Origin: an uncultured Shinella sp. | GTDB taxonomy: Bacteria > Pseudomonadota > Alphaproteobacteria > Rhizobiales > Rhizobiaceae | Direction of reading: 5' to 3' | Assembly: GCA_946481465.1 (NCBI GenBank) | Contig: CAMLOC010000035.1 | Location: forward strand, 1 to 12,216 | Length of the DNA stretch: 12,216 nt | Shown here: positions 6,710 through 12,216 of the stretch, piece after piece | Layout: every line of letters starts with the position of its first letter | Position numbering within the stretch: position 1 is the stretch's first letter | Made by a program: the position numbers and the translations under genes | The notes under the pieces: generated by a model | Seen by the model: only the letters and a program-made list of their open reading frames with translations | What the model was told of the DNA's origin: nothing | The model's database searches: none

Positions 6710-8179
6710 ATGTCCCAGCAGGTGAACGCGAAGTCGGTGACGCGAAACGTCGGCTGGAGCGTCCTATCCAAGACAAGCACATTCGGGCTTAAATTTGTCA
6801 CGGTGCCCATTCTCGCCCGGCTGCTTTCGCCCGAGGAGTTCGGCGCGGTGGCCGTCGCGCTCGCCCTCGTGCAGTTCCTGGCGATGATCGGCGGGGCCGG
6901 TCTCGCCTCGGCCCTCATCCTGGAACCGCGGGAGGACGAGGAGACGATCCACTCGGTCTTCTGGGCCAATCTGGCGCTCGCCTTCCTGATGGCGGCGGGG
7001 CTGTTTTTCTGGGCGGAGCCGCTGGCCGGCTGGCTCGGCGCGGCCGATGCCGCCCCCCTGCTCCGCCTGATGAGCCTGCTCGTTCCGCTGCAGCTTGCCG
7101 GAGACGTCGCCTATGCGCTCGTCGCCCGGCGCATGCAGTTCAGCAAGGATGCGCTGTGGAGCATGATGTCTGAATCGCTGGCGGCAATCGCCGCGGTCGT
7201 GCTGGCGCTTGCCGGCTTCGGCGTCGTCGCGCTGGTCGTCCAGCTTTTCGTGGCGGGCGTCGTGCGGCTGGCCGGCCTGTTCTTCGTCTCGCGCTACCTG
7301 CCGCGCCTTCGTTTCCGCCTTGGGGAAGTGACGCGGCTCGCGCGCTTCAGCCTCGGGCTGATGGGCTCGGAGATCGCCAATTTCGTCACCTTCCAGTCGC
7401 CGATGGTCGTGATCTCCCGCTTCCTCGGGCTGGCGGAGGCGGGGGCCTATTCCGCGGCGAACCGCTTTTCCAGCATTCCCAACCAGGTGGTGCTGTCGGC
7501 CGTCATGGGCGTGCTGTTTCCCGCCTTCAGCGCGATGATGCACGACCGCGAACGCCGCTCGCAGGCGCTGATGCTCTCCACGCAGGTGACGACCCTGCTC
7601 CTTGCGCCGATGATGTTCGGCCTGTGGGCGCTTGCCGAACCCGCCATGTTCCTGCTGTTCGGCCCGCAATGGGCGGCGGCCTGGCCGGTGCTCGGCCTGC
7701 TCGCGCTGTCGAAGGGCATCCTGACGCCCTGCAGCACCTTCATCCCCTATCTGAAGGGCGCCGGCCATGGCGGCGCGCTGTTCCGCTGGGCGGTCGGCCG
7801 CGCCGTCGTCACCACCGCCGCCGTCGCCTACGGCGCCCATCAGGGCACGCTGGTCGCGGCGATGACGGCGCTCTGCATCGTCAACGCGCTCGTGCTGGTC
7901 GGCTATTCCAGGCTGGTGTTCAGCGCCGACGGCACGCCCTTCCTCTCCGGCTTCTGGCGCGCGGTGCGCCCCATGCTGACGGCCGCGCTGATGGCACTCG
8001 CCGTGCGCTACGCCCTCGACCACGTCCTTGACCGGCTGCCGGCCACCTTGCAGCTTGCCCTCGGCATCGCGCTCGGCGGCGTCGTCTACGGCGGGCTGGT
8101 CCTCCTGACGGAGCGCCCGCTGCTGCGCAAGCTCCTCGACCTCGCGCGCCGGCCCAAGGCATCGCCCGTCCTGCCCTGA
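6710..8179 (+). CDS. exoT: ExoT, succinoglycan repeat-unit flippase (Wzx-like MOP superfamily)
   Basis: The 489-residue product is a very hydrophobic protein with roughly 12-14 membrane segments, of the polysaccharide transporter (Wzx/PST, MOP exporter) family. The N-terminus SVTRNVGWSVLSKTSTFGLKFV, in part, and LARLLSPEEFGAVAVAL are typical of this family: an amphipathic start, then the first two helices with a short loop. Other conserved stretches are FSLGLMGSEIANF, SAANRFSSIPNQV and GPQWAAAWPVLG. Length fits S. meliloti ExoT (about 490 residues, from memory). ExoT acts with ExoP and ExoQ in polymer export and is thought to move lipid-linked octasaccharide across the inner membrane; some work ties it to low-molecular-weight succinoglycan. 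The ATG at 6710 has only a weak AGCAGG ribosome site. The gene stands alone: exoW diverges upstream and a 365-base spacer follows. Confidence 0.92.
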   Translation: MSQQVNAKSVTRNVGWSVLSKTSTFGLKFVTVPILARLLSPEEFGAVAVALALVQFLAMIGGAGLASALILEPREDEETIHSVFWANLALAFLMAAGLFFWAEPLAGWLGAADAAPLLRLMSLLVPLQLAGDVAYALVARRMQFSKDALWSMMSESLAAIAAVVLALAGFGVVALVVQLFVAGVVRLAGLFFVSRYLPRLRFRLGEVTRLARFSLGLMGSEIANFVTFQSPMVVISRFLGLAEAGAYSAANRFSSIPNQVVLSAVMGVLFPAFSAMMHDRERRSQALMLSTQVTTLLLAPMMFGLWALAEPAMFLLFGPQWAAAWPVLGLLALSKGILTPCSTFIPYLKGAGHGGALFRWAVGRAVVTTAAVAYGAHQGTLVAAMTALCIVNALVLVGYSRLVFSADGTPFLSGFWRAVRPMLTAALMALAVRYALDHVLDRLPATLQLALGIALGGVVYGGLVLLTERPLLRKLLDLARRPKASPVLP

Positions 8180-8190
8180 GGTCGCCGCAT

Positions 8191-8232
8191 TTCGGCCCCG
8201 GCCGGCCGCAATCGCGCCGATGCCGGGCCGAA
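8191..8232 (+). terminator. Stem-loop just after exoT, possible transcription end
   Basis: Twelve bases past the exoT stop, TTCGGCCC (8191-8198) is the exact reverse complement of GGGCCGAA (8225-8232). The stem can extend inward by three more pairs (GGC 8200-8202 with GCC 8222-8224) past a bulged C. A competing short stem, GCCGAT (8216-8221) with ATCGGC (8232-8237), shares part of it. No U-tract follows, so it is not a classic intrinsic terminator. It may protect the 3' end of the exoT mRNA or pause polymerase. Confidence 0.35.
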
Positions 8233-8260
8233 TCGGCAAAGTCCCGGAAAAAACTTCACG

Positions 8261-8286
8261 GGGGTCCTGCACCCCATAATTGCAGG
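8261..8286 (+). promoter_or_regulatory. Two overlapping, mutually exclusive inverted repeats
   Basis: GGGGT (8261-8265) pairs exactly with ACCCC (8271-8275) around the loop CCTGC. That loop, with the next base, forms CCTGCA (8266-8271), which pairs exactly with TGCAGG (8281-8286) around CCCCATAAT. The two hairpins therefore cannot form together. This could be an RNA switch-like leader element or overlapping operator half-sites ahead of exoH. The pairing is visible; the function is inference. Confidence 0.35.
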
Positions 8287-8544
8287 CAGATCAGTATATT
8301 CGAATAGGCTTCAAAGAATTGATGCCACGGCGCTTGGTCTTGCCGGACGGCGCCTTGAATTCCCCTTCCGCCCGCGGCGCCGAACCTGTCATTATGCTGC
8401 AATGCAACCTTCCGCGCCCGCGAATTTGTTGCGCCGCCATATTTTTTTCCGTCCCGTCACCCAGACTCCGCTTCGTAGGCTCGAGTCTGCTCTTGTTTGA
8501 ACGGCCGCTTGGGGGAGCGGCACACCAGAGGGGTGACGGACACC

Positions 8545-9675
8545 GTGGATATCGACGCGACCGTTTCACAGCGGATCAACCTGATGCGCATCGTGCTGAT
8601 CAGCGGCATCATCCTCGTGCATGTGCCCTATGATCCGGCGACCAGTCCCTATGCCGGGCAGTTCGGCGGCTTCGACTGGCTGCGCGTCTTCCTCGGCGAC
8701 AGCCTGTTTCGGATCGGCGTTCCCTGCCTCAGCGCGATTTCCGGCTACCTGCTCTTCCAGCGCGGGCTTGCGGGGTTCGATTATCGCCGGACGCTGCGCG
8801 GCAAGGCCTCGACGATCCTCCTGCCGTTTCTCCTCTGGAACACGGCCTTCCTTCTCCTCGTGCTGGCGGCGCAGGCGCGCGGCATCGGCTTCGGCTACCT
8901 GCCGGACGTCCTGAACGCGACGCCGCGCGACTGGATGAACCTCGCCTTCGCCATCGAGGCCTGGCCGGTCAACATCCCGCTCTATTTCCTGCGCGACCTG
9001 CTCCTCTGCCTTCTCCTCTCGCCGCTCATCGCCATCGCCGTGCTGCGCTATCCGCGCACCGTGCTGGCGCTGATGCTCGCCTATGCGGTGCTGCCGCTGC
9101 CGAACGGCATCTTCCTGAAGAAATCCATCCTGTTCGGCTTCAGCTTCGGCGTCTGCGCCGCGCTGCACCGCTTCGACATCCGCCGCCTCGACCGCTTCGC
9201 CGTGCCGCTCGTCCTCGCCGCGCTTGCCATGGCGGTGGCGCTGTCGATTGCCCTCTTCGCCTTCGGCCCGGAATTTCCCGCCTGGCTGGACATGCTGCGC
9301 AGCCTGACGGCGATCGCCGGCATCTTCGGGGCCTGGGCGCTCTCGGCCCTTCTGGTGCGCACCGCGCCGGGCGAAGCGCTGGCGAAGCTCGGCGGCCTCA
9401 GCTTCTGGATTTTTTGCGCGCACTATCCGCTGCTCATCCTGTTCTGGATGGTCTGGAACCGCATCGGCGGCGCGGACGCCTATCCGCTCTTCTATGTCGC
9501 AAGCCCTCTCCTCGCCCTCGCCGTGCTCGTCGTGAGCCATGCCGCGGCGCGGCGCTTCACGCCGTCGCTGCACGCCATCCTCACCGGCCGCCGGCAGGGC
9601 CGCCCGCAGGCGCCCGCCGGCCGGCGCCCGCATCCGCCGATGGAGCCGAGCGGTTCCATCGCCCAACGGAGGTAA
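8545..9675 (+). CDS. exoH: ExoH, succinoglycan O-succinyltransferase (acyltransferase family 3)
   Basis: This acyltransferase-3 membrane protein has about ten hydrophobic segments. From the chosen GTG it has 376 residues, close to S. meliloti ExoH (about 370, from memory). The opening INLMRIVLISGIILVHVP places Arg15 and His26 eleven residues apart, the same spacing as Arg17/His28 in ExoZ. Other family features are the short loop CLSAISGYLLF, PLYFLRDLLLCLLLSP, and LGGLSFWIFCAHYPLL near the C-terminus. In S. meliloti, ExoH succinylates the seventh sugar of the repeat; this modification is needed for nodule invasion and for cleavage by ExoK. No good ATG exists. Candidate starts are TTG 8497, GTG 8533 and GTG 8545. 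I chose 8545 because GAGGGGTGA (8528-8536) sits upstream at a usable distance and overlaps 8533. exoK starts five bases after the stop. Confidence 0.88.
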   Translation: MDIDATVSQRINLMRIVLISGIILVHVPYDPATSPYAGQFGGFDWLRVFLGDSLFRIGVPCLSAISGYLLFQRGLAGFDYRRTLRGKASTILLPFLLWNTAFLLLVLAAQARGIGFGYLPDVLNATPRDWMNLAFAIEAWPVNIPLYFLRDLLLCLLLSPLIAIAVLRYPRTVLALMLAYAVLPLPNGIFLKKSILFGFSFGVCAALHRFDIRRLDRFAVPLVLAALAMAVALSIALFAFGPEFPAWLDMLRSLTAIAGIFGAWALSALLVRTAPGEALAKLGGLSFWIFCAHYPLLILFWMVWNRIGGADAYPLFYVASPLLALAVLVVSHAAARRFTPSLHAILTGRRQGRPQAPAGRRPHPPMEPSGSIAQRR

Positions 9676-9680
9676 CCGGA

Positions 9681-10466
9681 ATGACCGCTTTCCTGAAAAA
9701 CACACTTCGCGCCGGCGCGCTGCTTGCGGCGCTTGCCGCAGCCGCCCCCCTCGCCGCACAGGAAGGCGCCGGCGGCGCCTCCTTCGTCGAGGAGTTCGAT
9801 ACGCTCGACAAGGCCCTCTGGTACGTCTCCGACGGCTGGAACAACGGCGCGCACCAGAACTGCACCTGGTCGAAGGATCAGGTCGCGGTCAAGGACGGCA
9901 AGCTGCGGCTCTCCTTCGACGCCGCGAAGGCCGGCGAGCGCGACTATGCCTGCGGCGAGGTGCAGACCCGCAAGCGCTACGGCTACGGCACCTATGAGGT
10001 GCGCATGAAGGCGGCGACCGGCCCCGGCCTCAACTCGGCCTTCTTCACCTATATCGGCCCGGCCGACAAGAAGCCGCATGACGAGATCGATTTCGAGGTG
10101 CTGGGCAAGGACACCTCGCGCGTCCAGCTCAACCAGTATGTCGCCGGCAAGGGGGGTAACGAGAAGCTGGTGCCGCTTCCCGCCCCGGCCGACAGCGGCT
10201 TCAACGACTATGCCTTCGTCTGGCAGAAGGAGCGGCTGCGCTACTATGTCAACGGCGCCCTCGTGCACGAGGTGACGGACCCCGCGGCACTGCCGGTGAA
10301 TGCCCAGAAGGTGTTCCTCTCGCTCTGGGGCAGCGACACGCTGACCGGCTGGATGGGCCGCTTCGCCTTTGCCGGTCCGACGACGCTGGAGGTGGAGCGC
10401 GTCGCCTTCACCGCCGAGGGCGATGCCTGCCCCTTCGCCGGCTCCGTCGCCTGCCTGCTGAACTGA
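9681..10466 (+). CDS. exoK: ExoK, secreted endo-beta-1,3-1,4-glycanase (GH16)
   Basis: The 261-residue product is a family 16 glycoside hydrolase. An N-terminal Sec-type signal peptide is clear: basic NTLR, a hydrophobic Leu/Ala core and a likely cut after LAA at residue 26. The mature protein starts with FVEEFDTLD (35-43), followed by WYVSDGWNNG, YGYGTYEVRMKA (100-111) and the catalytic motif DEIDFEVLG, with nucleophile Glu135, helper Asp137 and acid/base Glu139 all present. The C-terminus completes the jelly-roll fold (FLSLWGSDTLTGWMG). In S. meliloti, ExoK cleaves nascent succinoglycan outside the cell and helps make low-molecular-weight polymer; its route is independent of the PrsD/PrsE-secreted ExsH. 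The ATG at 9681 is set by a strong GGAGGTAA ribosome site that spans the exoH stop. exoL follows after 14 bases. Confidence 0.95.
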   Translation: MTAFLKNTLRAGALLAALAAAAPLAAQEGAGGASFVEEFDTLDKALWYVSDGWNNGAHQNCTWSKDQVAVKDGKLRLSFDAAKAGERDYACGEVQTRKRYGYGTYEVRMKAATGPGLNSAFFTYIGPADKKPHDEIDFEVLGKDTSRVQLNQYVAGKGGNEKLVPLPAPADSGFNDYAFVWQKERLRYYVNGALVHEVTDPAALPVNAQKVFLSLWGSDTLTGWMGRFAFAGPTTLEVERVAFTAEGDACPFAGSVACLLN

Positions 10467-10480
10467 CCGGGAAACCGCCG

Positions 10481-11677
10481 ATGCTCCGGGTGCTCTATCT
10501 CGTCCACGATCTCTCCGACCCTGCCGTCCGCCGCCGCGTGCTGATGCTGCGGGCGGGCGGGGCGGAGGTGACGCTGGCCGGCTTCCGGCGCGGCGAGAAC
10601 CGGCTCGCGGCGGTGGAGGGCGTCGTTCCCCTCGAACTCGGCGCGACGCGGGATGCCCGCTTCGCCCAGCGCCTCGCCGCCGTGGCCCGCGCCGCCGCCA
10701 CGCTTTCCCGCCGGCTGGCCGGCACGGCGCGGCCGGACGTCATCCTGGCGCGCAATCTCGAAATGCTGGCGCTGGCCGGCCGGGCGCAGGGTATCTTCGG
10801 CGGCGCCGTTCCCATCGCCTATGAATGCCTCGACATCCACCGGCTGCTGACCGGCACGGGCGCGGCGAGCCGCGGCCTGCGCGCGGCCGAAGGCCATTTC
10901 GCCCGCAAGGCCGGTCTCCTCCTCACCAGTTCGCCGGCCTTCGTGGAGCACTATTTCAAGCCGCTTTCCGGCGTCAGGGCGCCGGTCCATCTCGTGGAGA
11001 ACCGCGTGCTGGAGCTGGACGGTCCCGCCGCCGCCCTGCCCCCGCGGGGGGAAAAGCCGGCGGGCGAACCCTGGCGCATCGGCTGGTTCGGCGCGATCCG
11101 CTGCCGCAGGTCGCTCGATCTCCTTGCCGCCTTCACGCGGCGCATGGAGGGCCGCTTCGAGGTGGTCCTGCGCGGCCGGCCGGCGCGCTCGGAATTCGAC
11201 GATTTCGACGGCCTCGTGGCGCGCGAACCCTTCCTCCGCTTCGAAGGCCCCTATCGCAATCCGGAAGACCTTGCCGCCATCTACCGCGACGTCGACCTCG
11301 CCTGGGCGATCGATTTCTTCGAGGAGGGGCTGAACTCCGCCTGGCTGCTGCCCAACCGGCTCTACGAGAGCTGCCGCCACGGCGCGCTGCCCATCGTTCT
11401 CGGCGGAACGGAGACGGCGCGGCTTGCCGGCCGGCACGGCATCGGCATCGCGCTGCGCGATGCCCGCCTCGAAACGCTGGTGACGCGCTTTGCCGCCTTC
11501 GACGGCGACAGCGACCGGGCGCTGCGCGCCGCGCTCGCCGAACTCGGGCCGAACCCCTGGATCCACGACCGGGCCGATTGCGCCGCGCTCGTCCAGCGCC
11601 TTGCCGCGCTGCGCGCGCCGGAACCCGTGCCCGTTCCCTCCCTTCTGACAAGCAAGGTGGATTGCCATGACCATTGA
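10481..11677 (+). CDS. exoL: ExoL, succinoglycan glucosyltransferase (GT-B type)
   Basis: The 398-residue soluble protein is a probable GT-B fold glycosyltransferase, unlike the GT-A enzymes of the neighbours. The N-terminal half opens with MLRVLYLVHDLSDPAVRRRV and a Gly/Ala-rich Rossmann-like pattern, with YECLDIHRLLTG in the acceptor domain. The C-terminal half starts at WRIGWFGAIRCRRSLDLL and carries YRNPEDLAAIYRDVDLAWAI, FEEGLNSAWLLPNRLYE (Glu281, Glu282, Asn292 and Glu296) and a Gly-rich GALPIVLGG loop, the usual nucleotide-sugar site of this fold. In S. meliloti, ExoL is needed for addition of an early glucose (third sugar) after ExoA. Naming rests on the position between exoK and exoA plus the fold and length. 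The ribosome site before 10481 is weak (CGGGAAA). The last 11 bases overlap exoA, suggesting coupled translation. Confidence 0.88.
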   Translation: MLRVLYLVHDLSDPAVRRRVLMLRAGGAEVTLAGFRRGENRLAAVEGVVPLELGATRDARFAQRLAAVARAAATLSRRLAGTARPDVILARNLEMLALAGRAQGIFGGAVPIAYECLDIHRLLTGTGAASRGLRAAEGHFARKAGLLLTSSPAFVEHYFKPLSGVRAPVHLVENRVLELDGPAAALPPRGEKPAGEPWRIGWFGAIRCRRSLDLLAAFTRRMEGRFEVVLRGRPARSEFDDFDGLVAREPFLRFEGPYRNPEDLAAIYRDVDLAWAIDFFEEGLNSAWLLPNRLYESCRHGALPIVLGGTETARLAGRHGIGIALRDARLETLVTRFAAFDGDSDRALRAALAELGPNPWIHDRADCAALVQRLAALRAPEPVPVPSLLTSKVDCHDH

Positions 11678-12216
11678 TCCCGTCTCATCCGTGCGGTGCC
11701 TGATCGTGATCCCGTGCCTCAACGAGGCGCGCTACCTGGAGCCGCTGGTGCGGCAACTGGAGCCGGCGCTGGCCGGGCTCACGGCCACGCTCGTCATCGC
11801 CGACGGCGGCAGCACGGACGGCACGCGCGCCATCGCCGCCGATCTTGCGGAAAGCGTGCCGAACCTCCACGTCCTCGACAATCCCAAGCGCATCCAGAGC
11901 GCCGCCGTGAACCTTGCCGTCGAGACCTTCGGCATGGACCACGACTATCTCATCCGCATCGACGCGCACGGCACCTATCCCGAAGACTATTGCCGCGTGC
12001 TCGTCGAGGAGGCGCTGTCGACCGGGGCGGATTCCGTCGTCGTCGCCATGCAGACCGTCGGCTTCGGCACCTTCCAGAAAGCAACGGCCGTCGCGCAGAA
12101 CTCGGTGCTCGGCAATGGCGGGGCCAAGCACCGCGCCGGGGCCGAAAGCCATTGGGCGGACCACGGCCACCACGCCCTGATGCGCATATCCGCCTTCCGC
12201 GCCGTCGGCGGCTACG
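11667..12216 (+). CDS. exoA: ExoA, family 2 glucosyltransferase of succinoglycan, 3' end missing
   Basis: The frame stays open to the right edge; 183 codons are visible, about half of the roughly 330-residue protein expected. It is a GT2 enzyme: CLIVIPCLNEARYLEPL (11-27), VIADGGSTDGT (Asp46), an RIDAHGTYPEDY motif in which Asp99-Ala-His101 replaces the common DXD, and an SHWADHGHHALMR stretch. The Asp-Ala-His variant with Tyr-Pro following is a feature I associate with ExoA-type transferases. In S. meliloti, ExoA adds the first glucose (second sugar, beta-1,3) to the galactose placed by ExoY. AAGGTGG at 11654-11660 is a fair ribosome site. The start lies inside the end of exoL. The expected next gene, exoM, is outside the window. 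Confidence 0.92.
   Translation, partial: MTIDPVSSVRCLIVIPCLNEARYLEPLVRQLEPALAGLTATLVIADGGSTDGTRAIAADLAESVPNLHVLDNPKRIQSAAVNLAVETFGMDHDYLIRIDAHGTYPEDYCRVLVEEALSTGADSVVVAMQTVGFGTFQKATAVAQNSVLGNGGAKHRAGAESHWADHGHHALMRISAFRAVGGY

Larger units (their letters stand above)
8180..8544 (+). promoter_or_regulatory. 365-base exoT-exoH spacer, probable exoHKLA operon leader
   Basis: I see no supportable gene here: the short open frames on both strands have no recognisable domain. The stretch is AT-richer than the flanking genes, with TCAGTATATTCGAATAGG (8291-8308) and a run of seven T at 8442-8448. It also holds several inverted repeats (8261-8275, 8266-8286, 8348-8382). A weak promoter candidate is TTGCAG (8280-8285) with AATAGG (8303-8308), spaced 17 bases; the -10 match is poor. 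In S. meliloti the exoH promoter responds to the ExoR/ExoS/ChvI system and MucR, so AT-rich regulator sites are expected, but I cannot identify them. The exoI gene found here in S. meliloti is not recognisable. Confidence 0.55.

Noticed and set aside
6764..8272. 502-codon minus-strand frame across exoT
   Set aside because: Its charged repetitive composition (many Arg, Glu, Gln, His) and lack of any domain mark it as an antisense shadow of exoT.
8241..8275. Minus-strand hairpin GGGGT/ACCCC followed by TTTTTT as an intrinsic terminator
   Set aside because: The T-run is separated from the stem by about seven bases, the stem has only five pairs, and no minus-strand gene ends there.
8280..8633. 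117-codon plus-strand and 92-codon minus-strand frames in the exoT-exoH spacer
   Set aside because: No ribosome site, domain, signal peptide or similarity to ExoI could be seen, and the plus-strand one runs into exoH in another frame.
10244..11722. 492-codon minus-strand frame across exoL
   Set aside because: It spans three well-supported plus-strand genes (exoK end, exoL, exoA start), has shadow-type composition and has no domain.
1..12216. A new defence, mobile or biosynthetic system in the window
   Set aside because: All eleven genes fit the known succinoglycan pathway, and no transposase, integrase, repeat array or unrelated cargo gene was found.

Overview
This window is a block of a succinoglycan-type acidic exopolysaccharide (exo) cluster from a high-GC alphaproteobacterium. 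The genes match the exo set of Sinorhizobium meliloti (Ensifer) and Agrobacterium, so the source is most likely a member of the Rhizobiaceae. I recognised the genes from motifs, lengths and order remembered from the family; no database search was run. I saw no rRNA, tRNA, CRISPR array, insertion sequence or phage gene.

Layout. Positions 2-3505 (+) hold a tight run of exoF (5' end cut off by the window), exoQ and exoZ. A 151-base spacer with a GC-rich repeat follows. exoU (+) then meets exoV (-) tail to tail with a 10-base overlap. exoV and exoW form a minus-strand pair. exoW and exoT diverge from a 122-base spacer. A 365-base, locally AT-richer spacer full of inverted repeats follows exoT. 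exoH, exoK, exoL and exoA (cut off at the right edge) then run on the plus strand with gaps of 5 and 14 bases and an 11-base overlap, which looks like one operon.

How the genes work together, from the known succinoglycan pathway. An octasaccharide repeat is built on a polyprenyl carrier at the inner face of the membrane. ExoA, ExoL, ExoU and ExoW are four of its glucosyltransferases. ExoZ (acetyl), ExoH (succinyl) and ExoV (pyruvyl ketal) decorate it. ExoT is the likely flippase and ExoQ the Wzy-like polymerase. ExoF is the outer-membrane export (OPX) component, and ExoK is a secreted glycanase that trims the polymer. The priming enzyme ExoY, the other transferases (ExoM, ExoO), ExoN and the chain-length protein ExoP are not in this window and presumably lie outside it.

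I do not think the window hides an undescribed system. The points worth a second look are the gene order (the exoF-exoQ-exoZ block appears flipped relative to S. meliloti, and no exoI is found between exoT and exoH), the structured spacer before exoH with two mutually exclusive inverted repeats, the helical-hairpin insertion in ExoF, and the convergent exoU/exoV overlap.
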